From Antedon bifida (lineage: Eukaryota; Echinodermata; Crinoidea; Comatulida; Antedonidae), in the NCBI GenBank assembly GCA_963402885.1, contig OY727095.1, positions 19,349,001 through 19,413,000 on the forward strand: a stretch of DNA of 64,000 bases. The letters are read 5' to 3'. Below the pieces are notes generated by a model that was not told the DNA's origin, searched no databases, and worked only from the letters and a program-made list of their open reading frames with translations. Positions 12,181 to 24,800 of this stretch are shown piece by piece. Numbering within the stretch: position 1 is the first letter of the stretch; each line of letters starts with the position of its first letter. The position numbers were made by a program, and so were the translations under genes.

Positions 12181-13200
12181 CATAGGCCTACCTCTCTTTT
12201 ATTTTACTTCATTCTTCTGTTTTCAGAGCACCACATGCGCTGGTGGTGGACACTGCACTGGAGGCGAGTCTGCTGTGTGTACTTCTCTGTGTTATAAATG
12301 TGAATCAGTGGTGTTAGGACAGTAGCCTACTCTACTGCCTATGATACTGTAGGCCTAGCCTATATTCTTTTTTGGATTGCTTGCTGCATATTGATGGTGG
12401 AGAGATCAAACAAACCCAAATAATATTGTTCCTCTCTAGGCCTTGCTCCGAATCCGATCCCGCTTGCAGCGCATATGCTTTAATTCTTCACGTACTCGAT
12501 CCACCCGCCACCACACCATCATCAAACCATGTGACTCCGCCGACGACCGATTTGCATGGCGCGCATAAGGCGAATTTGTTCGCGTGCGAATCGAAAGCCA
12601 GAGTAGAGAGTGTGCAGTGATAATGAAGTAGGCCTACGCATGCGTACAAGCTGGCGCTTTCGATTATAGGCTTTTTACTTATTAATTATTATTTTCTATA
12701 ACCAGAATATCGGCCTATATATACAGTATTTCTTTTATAAGAATATTTCTATAAGTTGAATCTAAATCATAATGAACGGAAAACATGGTATTTGATACAA
12801 AATGGGTTATCCAACGAACACCGTATCTAATTAGCAAATAAAAGTAAAAATATAAAATATAAATAAAAAGTAACAAAAGTGAACTAACTCTACATGAGTG
12901 AGTATTTATTTATTAATAGTTTTTGTATTTCTTTTTACAAATTAGGCAATACTTCTCTAGGCAATACTTCTCTAGGCAATACTTCTCTATGTCCTATATT
13001 TTGTTCTTTTTGGAGCAATACGGAAATCACTCTTCTTCAGCGTACTATAGGCCTACTCATGTACAGATTCCATTTTTGTATTAAAAAAAGAGTTAACTGA
13101 AACTGGTAAATTGCCCATACGGAATTGAAACATAAATACAGCAGTGTACTTCTCATACAAGTCAAAAATATTAAATAGGTTTTATTGCATAGGCCTATAT
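12181..13200. other. non-coding stretch after the pogo element
   Basis: No recognisable gene. A frame at 12372-12620 has no domain I recognise. The stretch contains TAGGCCTA motifs and the 15-bp tandem repeat listed separately. Confidence 0.45.
12944..12988. repeat. 15-bp tandem repeat, three exact copies
   Basis: The unit AGGCAATACTTCTCT occurs three times without change at 12944-12958, 12959-12973 and 12974-12988. The lack of divergence suggests a recent slippage or duplication event. Confidence 0.9.
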
Positions 13201-13259
13201 TAGGTGAGGTAAAATTAACGAGTTGTACATTATTAACAGAACATTTGATTGAACAATAT

Positions 13260-13960
13260 ATTTAAGTTTGTTCAATACACCAATGAAAACCTTCTAATTT
13301 TCATAGTAATGGTATCTATATGACTATGGAATGTTACAAACTCATAAAGAATGACACCTAAGAACTTAATTTTACTAACTCTTTCAATTTCAACATCATT
13401 AATAAATAAAGTATAGTTATTTGTATCTTTTTTCTTATACATGCTTTTAAATTCGATAAACTTGGTCTTTTTTGTATTCAGACTCAGTTTGTTCGCAGTT
13501 GATTTACTTAATTATGTATTTAAAATGTTAATTTAAAGTTAATATCTTTGTGCTTAAAAAATACGTTAGTATCGTCAGCAACAATGACAACTAAATATTT
13601 ACTACTTTCAACAATGTCATTTGTATAAATTATAAATAGTAACGGCCCAAGAATTGAGCCCTGTGGTACTCCATAATCAATCAGTTTTAATTCTGATTCT
13701 GGTTTCCCGTGTGAACATATTGTTTTCTTATAAGTAGCTCTTAAACCATTTAAGAACAATGCCCCTAATACCATAACATTTGAGTTTTTGTAAGAGAATC
13801 TCATGATCTATCGTATCAAATGCCTTAGAAAGGTCTAGAAGACGCCGATACTTACCATTTGTTCATCTATTCCTAAATTATTTTTTATATTGTTTGTGAA
13901 AGTGCATGACTCGCGTAGAGTTGTTTTTGCGAAAAACCAAACTGTGATTCATTAATGATG
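13260..13960 (-). pseudogene. LINE reverse transcriptase fragment
   Basis: On the minus strand the reading contains [20 protein letters not shown], the motif preceding the active site of non-LTR reverse transcriptases. It is followed by VADDTNVFF, a variant of the catalytic F/Y-A-D-D box with Val in place of the aromatic residue. Coding continues in broken frames down to about 13260 and up to about 13960 (NESQFGF-like text), so the fragment is frameshifted. The endonuclease fragment on the same strand at 16290-17075 may be the 5' part of the same element, separated by later insertions. Confidence 0.7.
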
Positions 13961-13974
13961 TTAAAGTTAACGTT

Positions 13975-15414
13975 TATTTGCAATATTGTAACATTATCTG
14001 GGCAGCCGACTTTACCACTAATATCATGAAAATTTTTTAATTACAGAAACGAGTTGTAAGAATTATTTCTTTATCTCATTTTATTGCTCATAGTGAACAT
14101 TTAATAAGAAGTTAAACATTCTAAATATTTATGATCTACATAACTTACAAGTTTTATCTATTATTTATAGGTAAATATTTTTCAGATTGGGCTGATGTTT
14201 GTGGTGGTATCCCGCAAGGAAGCGTTGTTGGACCTGTTCTTTTCATTATGTTTATTAATGATATACCTTCTGTTATTTCTTCCTCTGTACGCATGTTTGC
14301 AGATGATACTAAATTGTATAGAGTAGTTAACACTGTGAATGATGCTCAAGTTTTACAAGAAGATTTAGAGAGAGCATGTGACTGGTCTGACAAATGGCAA
14401 TTACCCTTTAACGAGGGTAAGTGCAAAGTAATGCACTTTGGGAAGAAAAACAACAAGCATCTGTATGCCATGCGTGGTTTCTTATTGAATGAAGTTGATC
14501 ATGAAAAAGACCGCGGTGTTACTATTGACTCTAAACTTGTTTTTAATGTACATGTGGCAGATGATGTAGCAATGAGAGCAAATCGGAAGTTAGGCATGGT
14601 ATATCAAGCTTTCAAATTTTTAAATATGGATGGTTTTCTTCGTTTATATAAAGCTATTATTCGTCCGACCCTGGAATACTGCAACGTTGTTTTTAACTCA
14701 CTCCATTGTAAGGAGGAAGACCTATTGGAAAAAGTCTAAGAACGTGCCACCAAGCTTATTTTTTCCATTCGTCATTTACCTTATTCAGAAAGGCTGAAAA
14801 TTCTCAACCTACCTACTTTCGCATACAGAAGGCAAAGAGCTCATTTGATACAGATTTTTAAAATTTTACATGGAGTGGATAGTATTTCAGCTGACTCTTT
14901 TTTTGAGCTTGATGAAGATGTCAGAACACGTGGTCATTCTTTTAAATTAAAATTTAAGTTTTCACGCACAAATTGGATAAGGGACTCATTTGGTCGAAAA
15001 GCTATTATACTATGAAATTCGTTATCGGAGGAGGTAGTATCTTCAAGATCAACCAATCAATTTAAGTCAGGTCTTGAACGGGCATGGTCCAACCACCCTC
15101 TAAAATTTGCGCCATATTCAAGAGTTGATGTAATATCAAGAGGGGCTTATAGGCATGGCCTAACCTCGACTCCGGGCCCAGCAATGCTGAGCTCTGGAAA
15201 CAAGTAAAAAAGTAAGTAAACAAGTAAGTAAGTAAAGTAAATAATATATTGCCAATCTCTACCTCAAACATAAAGTACGTAACATTTATCATCTTAGAAA
15301 TACCAAAATATTGGAAGTACCATTTACGAGGCTTAAAAAGATTCAATTTTTTTACAATATATGGTCCTAAGTTATGGAATGAACTGTCTATAGAACAAAC
15401 TTGCTGTAAAAACC
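13975..15414 (+). pseudogene. LINE 3' coding region split by a younger LINE insertion
   Basis: Two plus-strand pieces look like one old LINE C-terminal region. The first (about 13975-14168) reads YCNIIWAADF and LQKRVVRIISLSHF, the thumb-region pattern of jockey/CR1-type polymerases. The second (about 15250-15414) reads FFTIYGPKLWNELS and CCKNLKDVL, the typical extreme C-terminus. Between them lies a separate plus-strand LINE fragment with its own repetitive 3' tail, and the second piece is ended by a TTAA MITE at 15419. The pairing of the pieces is inference. Confidence 0.5.
14172..15207 (+). pseudogene. 5'-truncated LINE (CR1/jockey-type) reverse transcriptase with GTAA-rich tail
   Basis: The frame opens within the polymerase domain: GGIPQGSVVGPVLFIMFIND, then VRMFADDTKLYR, the catalytic FADD box. 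It continues through WQLPFNEGKCKVMHFGK, LGVTID-like text (RGVTIDSKLVFNVHV), IIRPTLEYCNVVF and the C-terminal RATKLIFSIRHLPYSERLK. Two in-frame stops interrupt it (after LLEKV at about 14737 and at IIL*NSL near 15013), so the copy is dead. It ends in a (GTAA)n-like tail at about 15208-15245, the kind of 3' end seen in CR1/L2-like elements. It begins mid-domain, typical 5' truncation. Confidence 0.85.
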
Positions 15415-15418
15415 TTAA

Positions 15419-15949
15419 AGATGTATTGTCCCTTGAAACACAAAAAATGAATGTCAAAATATTCTAAATTTAAATTAGCCATATTAAAGTTATTCACTTT
15501 AAGTCGAAAATTCGAGCCAAAAACAACAAGTTTACGTAATTAACAGGTAAATTAATTTGATTACATTTTCGTCTGGAAAATCGTCACGAGTGAAAGTAAA
15601 CAAAGATTTCAAACCACGAGTGTGCATTATGCATGATGCTAATTAGGATTGTTTACAACTCGTCACGGTTGAGAAGGTGTTTTCGCACAGATCGCAAGGA
15701 AGTTTTATGATTATGCATACAGAGTAGCCAAACAAGCGCGTTGCATTATGAGATATGTTTGATCGAAAACTGGAAGTCAAAGTTATTTTTTGAACAAAAA
15801 AACGTCTGTATTTCAGTTAGGCTAAACTTTTTTTTTCGACTAATTTTTGGTGAAAGTTAATAGCTATTATGATATTTCAAAATGACCCTCTCTTTTTCGG
15901 AATCTTTTTTTTTTATTTTTTTGGAATTAGTCAAAGGGACAATACATCT
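15419..15949. mobile_element. TTAA MITE, TIR AGATGTATTGTCCC, copy 3 (subfamily B)
   Basis: The termini AGATGTATTGTCCC/GGGACAATACATCT are flanked by TTAA (15415-15418 and 15950-15953). The 531-bp interior matches the reverse complement of the outer parts of the element at 18921-20502 (for example GGCTCGAATTTTCGACTTAA). It is inserted in LINE coding sequence and ends its reading frame. Confidence 0.85.
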
Positions 15950-16289
15950 TTAATATATTAAAAAAAAATTAAAAAAACATATGTTTCCAAATACAAATAA
16001 TGTGCCGTAATTAGATTTTTTATTTGTTAAATGAAATATCTAAAACATTTATGATTTTTTTTAGGATTGTAATTTATAGATCTACTATTATTAATATTAG
16101 CTAATGATTTGTTGTTTTTGTTTAATTTAGGGGTTGGTATTTGACAAGTTCTTTTACTTCTTTTTCTGATCCCTGAAACAGTTCTTATTTAATGTTACCA
16201 TTTTAAGTTATTATTAATGTATGCTGTTTTTATTTCATGAACTGTTTCTAAATAAATGTTGTTGTTGAAATTTAAATGAACGTACGACT

Positions 16290-17075
16290 CATTTGCATAA
16301 CAGCTGCTAATTACATTCTCCCAGTCTTGCCGTTCTATTTCAGTTCTGAATAGTTCTTTATTGCGACGGAAGTAGCTACGCTGTAACTTATATTTGTGTT
16401 CATGTTTTAACCGATTTATTTATGCAAAAGATATAGGATAGTGGTCTGAAATATCCGTGTAAATTATTCCCGATTCTATCTGATGATATTGCTGTGAATT
16501 CGTAAGAATATTGTCGATTATTTAAGTTTGCTGTTACACGCGTTGGCTTGTTTATGATAGAGATGAAAGAATGTGTGAAAAGGGTGTCTGTATGCATCTG
16601 TACGTTACTTTCCGTGTGATTATCTAAATCAATCTTATAATCTCCTGCGAGATATGAATCTTTATTTTCACTATTAATAATGTCCATACTTTACCCAATT
16701 GTTCGTTAAACTCTTTAGAACATTTATCCGGGGTCTGTATATTTTGATGTTCAACTTCAACAAATAATGATTCTGATTGATCCATCATAGCCGAGATATC
16801 TTCTCTTATAGCATAGTATGCATTGTGAGGTAAGTATTAATAATATCCGCCACCCCTTTTATTATGTCTGTTTTGTAGATAAATCTGTAATTTGGTAGGC
16901 TATATATATTAGGTATATATCACTTTTCGTTAGCCATGTTTCAACTCAGAGCTTACAAGAAAATTCTCGGTTTAATGAGGATATATACTCACTTATGCTA
17001 TCAAACTTGTTTACAATACTCCGACAATTCAGGAAGATGATGAAACACATGCCTGAATTTTTTCAAATTTTAGGA
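16290..17075 (-). pseudogene. LINE endonuclease-domain fragment
   Basis: Minus-strand text includes KFDSISEYISSL near 17000, LAGDYKIDLDNH (the GDFN-type metal-binding motif of apurinic-like endonucleases), and SFISIINKPTRVT with a downstream SSDRIGNNL in place of the usual S-x-IDHI-type ending. This is the endonuclease domain that nicks target DNA for target-primed reverse transcription. Several stops and frameshifts break it. It may belong with the minus-strand polymerase fragment at 13260-13960. Confidence 0.65.
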
Positions 17076-18916
17076 GCATTATAGTAATTGCAATACATAA
17101 AAACGAACAACAACAAAACATGTTGACAGTTTGTAGGCACGGAAGATAATAATAGCAGAAAATAATGTTAAAGATGTTTAAAATAATAATTGTACTAGCA
17201 TTATGTTCGATTTTGTTTATATAAAACAGTAGGCCTATAATACACAGTAAGTACAGTGTAAGTAAGAGATTAATAAAAGTGGCGTAAGTTACAAAAGAAC
17301 GTACAATCCTTCAAACCAATCCAATTGGATTAATATTAACCGCAAATCTATATCAACAATTATCTTTTCATTTTGTTGTATTGTTAGAGAATTGTTTATA
17401 AAGATATTAAGTGATGAACTTATTTGGTCATCAGCAATGCTATCTGGCATGAATTTTTTTTCTTCAAGGAATCAAGATTAGTGCGAGATTTTGTTTTTGC
17501 ATTTTATATACTTATTTATGGAGTACAGTAAAGTAAGCAAACTGTACCGCGGTGGCTGGTTTTTCTGGATGACACTGGTAATAACTGCTGATTTAACTGC
17601 AGGGTCAGATACATATAAAGACGTGCCATGATTCACAACAGAAATCATGACCCTTTTTAGCCAAGTGTAGCCGTGAACCTTCTTTCCGAGCCTGAAAGAC
17701 CAATGCCGCCACCTTCATTTACTTCAACACCCTAAAAGTTTGCTGCGTAATCAAACACAACTCTTAACTTTTTTGTATGATACACTCAGTGGTGTGGTAC
17801 TACATTTACCATTTGTTACTCCTTTCACTAATATAGTCAGCTGGGATACGTTGGGCATGATTTTAGGTATAAAAGCAACGTAGGCCTACTTAAAATGATT
17901 TAGTCGTTGACATGTCTGTATTTTGTGGTAATGTTGTTCTCTTCAACGGCAATTCTTAGTGGTAGTTAATTAGTTTTTACATTCATATATCATTTCGAAT
18001 GGGGGTTTGTACTTCGAAGTGAAGAAGTAAAATGTAAAGCTTATTAAAAATTAAAATTCTTATTTTTCTATAAAGTAAAAGGAAACTGTTTCATAGTTTT
18101 GCGAATTTTGATGAAACATCAAATTTACCAAAGGAATTGGTATAAAATTTAAAAAAATTATGTTTTTTTAGCATTTTTCATTTGCGCTATACATTTGTTA
18201 TTGTTTATCAATAACCATGATATAACGTTGAAGAAACATTCTGTCGGTAACGTTAATCAATGGCATTAATGTACACATTGACGTTAACAAAAAATACAAC
18301 TTTAAAACGTTACTGTAATGAAATTAAAATTGAAATATTTTATTTATACTGGGCGACCTCTTCATGAGTCAACGCCTGGTCTCCCAGAGGGCCCAGTTAT
18401 GATCAGTGGCTGTGATGTACTAATACAAAGTAACGGTGGTAAAACATTATTGTATAACGTTTAATCAACATAAAAACAGTCAACGTTAATGTAACGATGC
18501 TATTTGCAGGTTGTTTTCGAGTTATTTGTTTTTATTTATTTATTTCAAAAACCTTCATACATACTGTAACTATTTGTAAGTTTTCTAAAATGTTGTCTAT
18601 ATTGTAGCCATTAGGGACTTTTAGATTGAGTGAACGTGCACACTAAGGTCATGTCCACATGGGTCGTAGTCGACTCGTCGGAAGATATAAATTTGAGATG
18701 AAGTGGACATTTACGTTTACGTGCCAGTGAACGTATGACGTAATAACCTTAAGATCTGACCTTGTAATTTCTTTAGTAGCGCTCATCCGTGGCATTCCAC
18801 CTCACTGGGCCGGTTAAAATACTCGGGTAGGCCAGACAAGTAGTGTGTAGCCTAGATCCTTAATTCTATAAACGAAGGCTGGCGTCCTAGTGATAAGACC
18901 TGTATTAAAGCTTTAT
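17076..18916. other. non-coding stretch, no gene seen
   Basis: AT-rich sequence with scattered stops on both strands and no recognisable motifs. I find no RNA gene or paired termini. Confidence 0.45.
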
Positions 18917-18920
18917 TTAA

Positions 18921-20502
18921 AGATGTATTGTCCCTTTGACTAATTCCAAAAAAATAAAAAATAAAAGATTTCGAAAAAAGGTGGGTCATTTTAAAGTATC
19001 ATAATAGTTATTAGCTATCACCAAATATTTGTCGAAAAAAAAATCATTTAACTGAAATACAGACGTTTTTTTGTTAAAAAAATAACTTTGACTTCCAGTC
19101 AAAGCTTTTGATCAAAACATATCCCATAATGAAACGTGCTTGTTTGGCTACTCTGTATGCATAATCATAAAACTTCCTCACGATCTGTGTGAAAATATAC
19201 CTATTACTACTAACAATCCTAATTAGCATCTATATATAAATTTACGTAACGGCAAAATTCGGTAAATCGCGCCTTACTTCTAGAATTTTTACTCGATGGT
19301 ATATAAAGTTGGTTCGTACTTTCGGTACTGATTTTAACCACCTGATGTAACCCTGTTTACTAATTAAATTAAGTTAGATAATTAGTTATTGACGATTAAA
19401 ACGAATTTAGGTTCAACGATTTGCCCCAAATAGGGGTGTTTTTCGATCGTGGTATACACTGTCTAATGGATGTCCATCTTAAAAAATACCCGCCACAAAA
19501 ATGCGAGGAGGCTTCGCATTTTCCTATCTCCTCCTACGATAATTGTTTTTAATAGCTGAAAACCGGTTGAACAGCTAGAGTACAGCATCATAATGTTGAA
19601 GACAGGCCGATTTTCTTAAAAAAATATTATTTTGATAGATTTAATATATGATTATACAAATGTATTGATTTGCGATGAATGGAACATCCCAATCTCTCAG
19701 TCTGCCAGAGTTTGGTTTAACACAAGTAGGTAAATTTATGAGCCCTTGGTTTAACACATACGGTAGGTAAATATATGGGCCCTTTGAGAATAAACTTGCA
19801 ATACTTTGAAAAATACTGTAAATACCTATTAATTATTTTTGGTCCTCACTTGATTCAATCGATTATGACAGTGAAAGTTTTAACAAAGTATTATATCGCA
19901 AATGTTTTACTGTATTTAGAGGTATATAATTTATAGGCCTATAAAACATGAAAAAAATATTTTGTTACTGAGTGGATAAAGAATATATTTAAAAATTGTT
20001 CCTCTTTGTACCTATCCGCTTTCCCATCCCTCAACCTTAATGTTACATACAAAACACAAATTGGGTTTCTTTAAATGAGTCCAAATCAAAAATTTGGACT
20101 CATTTTGTGATAAGTTTCTCCTTCGGAAGTAATTCCCAGTGTGTTAATTTTAGTTGACTACATAAATCATCGTGTCTATTTATTCGTTTCTGTAAACGAC
20201 AATGTATTATAGTCCTGCGGTACGTACATTTGAAATCGCCAGTTTTGTTACGCTGAAATTACTGTGTACAGTATTCGAGAACCATCTGTGGGCACGACCT
20301 AGATGGTACGCGAGCGAAGCGAGCGTACCTTTTCCAGACGAAATGTAATCAAACTAATTTACGTGTTAATTACGTATACTTGTTATTTTTGGCTCGAATT
20401 TTCGACTTAAAGTGAATAACTTTAATATTACTTTGATATGGCCAATTTAAATTTAGAATATTTTGACCTTCATTTTTTTGTGTTTCAAGGGACAATACAT
20501 CT
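18921..20502. mobile_element. TTAA MITE family, long copy 4 (subfamily B with ~1.1-kb interior)
   Basis: The termini AGATGTATTGTCCC/GGGACAATACATCT are flanked by TTAA (18917-18920, 20503-20506). The outer ~300 bp at the left and ~165 bp at the right match the 531-bp copy at 15419 in inverse orientation. A block of about 1.1 kb (roughly 19230-20335) replaces or interrupts the middle. That block has no recognisable gene, and its right end carries the repeat shared with 24052-24232. It is either an insertion or the longer ancestral form. Confidence 0.75.
20085..20330. repeat. dispersed repeat with GCGAGCGAAGCGAGCG end, copy a
   Basis: The segment runs from TTTGGACTCATTTTGTGA to CACGACCTAGATGGTACGCG followed by AGCGAAGCGAGCG. 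Much of it is repeated in inverse orientation inside KYNU intron 4 (24052-24232: CTTCGCTTCGCTCG, TCTAGGTCGTGC, AAAATGAGTCCAAAT). No coding potential is seen. Confidence 0.6.
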
Positions 20503-20506
20503 TTAA

Positions 20507-21801
20507 GATAACCAATACAAATCAATAAAATAATTATAATTATACTTTGACTGACACTGTAAAAATCAGAAAATCATCGCGAGATTCGATCAGCCATGGT
20601 TTTTGTAAGCGTTTGCGTCACACTGTTTGTAAAAGTCGATTTACAGGTCTAATTAGAATCACATTTTGATTTTCATTTTCTCTAAAACATAAAATAATAT
20701 TACCAAGCAATTTTTGTTTATTATCAATATTGTGAGAGTACCGTATTATACTTCCCAGTTAACATTAAAATATAAAAGTTGATATAACAAGCATTTTCGT
20801 TGCGTTCGGTTTTTATATTGAAATCACTAGGGTCAACCCAATCTTTTCTGTTTTCTTATTATTTCTTTATAGCTCACTATGTCGGTCGGTTGGTTGGTAA
20901 ACACTAATTCAAATTTGCACACGCGACTGCAGCCATGCATATGGCCTTGAGAGAGCCTGGTTCGAAACTTTGATTAGCCAGCAACATTATTTGCAGTAAA
21001 TTAGTTGCAGGTTGTGAATAATAGTATTATTGGTAATACCAGCAGCACGGTCATGTGAGTGCTTCAACTCTTGCAGAATATTATCGAGAAACATTTTAGC
21101 TTGTATCTTTCTATATTTATTTATATGATCGTCGTCGAAGACGGAAGAGGACAAGAAGTAACGACATTGTGGGTTTTGATTACTCGTTTATTTATTCATT
21201 CTAGGGTAGGTCTATTACTATAAATGTACTTGTAGGGGTTTTCTTGGCGTTGTTTGATAATCTCGAAAAGGGTTTAGGGAAGATTGGTGATTTATAGAAA
21301 TTGTGCTTGAAATACGGATACTGTTAGGGGTTGATTATTGCTTGGAAATTGGATTGAGTTTTTTGGGTGAAATTTTTCGGGATTCAGAAATAAAAGAATT
21401 ATTTTTCCAAACGTTATTTATTACATTTTCTAATATATATAATTGAGAGTTGTACAGTTGTAGATATTTCCCTTTGTTCACTGATAGTTCAAATAATTTA
21501 CATGCCCGAAAGAGCCGGCCGTAGATGCGGCTGTTTGACATCATTATAGAACCACCTCTATTAAGGGGACAATTCGTTGGGTCTCGAGGAAGCCTCGTAA
21601 AATAGGGGTTCTACTGTAAATAAATGCTACTAGGTCCGGTAGGGTATTGAACATCTTTGTTTTTTACCAGTCCAGATCTGTGATTCTACCTTCACTTTAC
21701 TTACTCTTTCTAAAAAATAATCGTCAGTATTTTGTTTTCGTAATTTAATGTAAATTTACTTTTAATTTTTGTCAGATTGTTAACAGTATCGTCAAAAAGT
21801 G
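20507..21801. other. upstream region of KYNU
   Basis: No recognisable gene. The 5' untranslated sequence and promoter of kynureninase probably lie here, but I see no clear TATA box or initiator. An in-frame TAA (21802-21804) sits two codons before the chosen ATG and supports that start. Confidence 0.4.
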
Positions 21802-21807
21802 TAAATA

Positions 21808-24800
21808 ATGTCAACAATTGAGGGAAATCCTACCATTGGACTGAGTACATCTATCACAGACATGCCACCGCTTCTTCTTCAGAAAAAAGCGGATAAATTT
21901 GGGTGCAATGTGACTGATAAAGAGTTCCCACTCAAGATGGACTTGCAGGACCCCATTGCCTTCCTACGGAGAGAATTTAACGTTCCAAAAATGAGAACTT
22001 TACCCGGAGGTAAGTTGTTAATTGATCCATAAACCCCTAAGCCACATTTAGTGCGAGAACTAGTTGGAAAGATGTAACATTTTGGTCAACTGGCTTGATA
22101 TTAGAAGATGTATGTCACTCTTCACTGTATGCCTGCTTAGGCCTATGCGTTTAAACTATTACTCAAAGTTCATCCCAATATACACTAGCCAAAAACCTGC
22201 TATCAATAAAATCACGACTTATCCTTATTTTTGTTTATGCAACATATGTCATATATGCAACATTGTCGTCTACATTATATATCATTTCAACGATATGACT
22301 TGACATTTTATTTTGTTAATGTTTATTTTTCTTGTGAATCGAGAAAGAAATAACGAAATAAGAAAAAACATAGCAAAGAGGAAAGTATTTAGTCCTGGCT
22401 GCCACTTTAGTAAAATGTGTTTTTAAAATAATCTATATAATTAAACATACAAGGAAGCCAAGCATTTTGTAAGTTTTTAAAAAGTAATCAAAGACATATT
22501 ATATTTCTTTAGATAAAATGAATAATTGATGATCCTAATACCATTAGGAATTTGAAATCAGCACTGCTGATTCTTATGGCATCCCCTGCATCTAATGTCT
22601 ATTGGCCCATGACTTTCCGCTGGTCAAGGTGGGCACTAGACGAGAGAAGCCCTTGATCAATGTTATGACCAATCAAATGTTAATGTTGTTCGATTTATAA
22701 TGTGCTTTAAACAGTCCTGGCTTAGTTTCATCCATCATTCAGATGAATGTAAAACTAATTGAAATTGTCGTTCACGACAGACGTCGGCCTAAACTAAACT
22801 TAAACTATTTCAAATCTAATTTGTCAAGTAAATATTGTTCAAGTTTTTGTGTCCTTAAATCGAACATAATCTGTCAAAATGTCTTACAAACAATAATCTG
22901 TTTTCAATCATACTTTTTTTTTACCAATTAGTGTTTTAATACAGTATGTGCCATTACTAACCATGGTATTTCTAGTTAACCAGTTGATATAAAGTGATAC
23001 AACACCAGCGGTAAGCCAGCAGAGATATCTGCCTGATTTAACGTCTCGTCATAGACAAAAATGTTCCATTTTGTAAATGGCGAAAATAATATTTAATTGC
23101 TGGTAAACACATAACTATATAATAATAATAATTTGTTATCAGTGGACCTATCTTTAATCGATGGAGAGGAAGATTGCATTTACATGAGTGGTAATTCATT
23201 AGGGTTGATGACTGCTACAACGAGACATTATCTGAACAACGAACTAGACAAATGGTCTAATATGTAAGTAGTCGCATTCAGCTTACAGTATCATTTTTTA
23301 TAGCTTTTTTTCAGGGCCGTATATAAAAGAGGTAACTTACTATACATTGGACATTACTTACATACGTACATACATACCTTCTCTGGACTAGCATAGGTAT
23401 AGCAATATGTGTTGACTAAAACCGAATTGAAAAGATACAAATACAAATATATATTCAAGTTCCAATAAGATCGTTGAAAGTTCTAACCTGATAACCACAT
23501 ATTGATATATCGCTAGTACGTTTATTGATATTCAACTTTTATATATTGTATTTTAATGTTACTATGCTTTTGAGATTTTCTTCAATTTTGTAGAGGTGTA
23601 CATGGATATTTTACGGGTGAAATACCATGGAGCAAAAGCGATTTAAAAGTACAGGCTGATATGGCCAGGATAGTTGGTAATGAATGAATGAATTAATTAA
23701 TAAAGATCATGACGACGGTGAGGACGACGATGATGATGATGATGACAATGACGATAAATGGGGTGGTGCATTGTTATGATAGATGATGAATTTGAATGGC
23801 TTGATTGATGTTTCACCACAATGTCTAAAAGCATACAGTACTATGTGATCATTACGGAAAGCTTGGTAATTGTATCTATTCATTTTAGGTGCTAAGACTA
23901 GTGAAGTGGCTGTGATGAATGCACTCACTGTCAATCTCCACATTTTACTCGTGAGTAGAAATTGAAAATATGATATACTGTATATGATTATTAAGATAAG
24001 ATTTTGATCTAAAAGAGTTTACAGATAGGCCTATACTGTAAAAATAATATATTGATAAATTCTTCGCTTCGCTCGCATACTATCTAGGTCGTGCTGCAGA
24101 TGGTTCTTCAATACAATGAAGCTTCTGCTTAATAACTGGCAATTTTCAATGTGTGTCGCAGGACTAAACCTTATGTAGTCAAATACACCCTGGGAATTAC
24201 ATCCGAAAGAGAAATTCATAAAATGAGTCCAAATATTGAATCAAATTTAAGCAAAACCAATGTTGTGTTTTGTATGGTATCACTCTCATCGAGACTGACA
24301 CATTTCATGAAATAGTGGCAGTGGCATAAATAGTTTATTCCACAGCTACGCTTTTTAAAATAAGTTTCCAAATTACAATAATAAAGTTTAAATAGTTATT
24401 TTGGGGATCTCCATACTAAACACAGAAAACAAAGTACCTTGACTATAAGACCTAGCTCTTCTAGGCAATTCTCTCAACAGCACCAAAGATAAATTAACGT
24501 ATTTGAATTAAATAGGTCTAAATGTGTTTTCTTTTTAGATTTCATTTTACAACCCAACAGAAACCAGAAAAAAGATCTTAGTGGAATCAAATGCATTTCC
24601 TTCAGATCAGGTAATGAAATTGAAATCAAAATTAATTTATATTTCTTTGTTAATTTCAAGAACGTATATAATTGTATAAATGGCGATCCCAAAAATTCAA
24701 AAGAGAATATTCATTTTGAATAGTTGAGGTACTCTGGCCGAGTGTTAGTTGAACATAAACAAATTCTCATCACAACAATATAAAACATTTTCTTTCATTA

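Noticed and set aside
12944-12988. CRISPR-like array
   Set aside because: Units are contiguous without spacers and the genome is eukaryotic; it is a plain tandem repeat.
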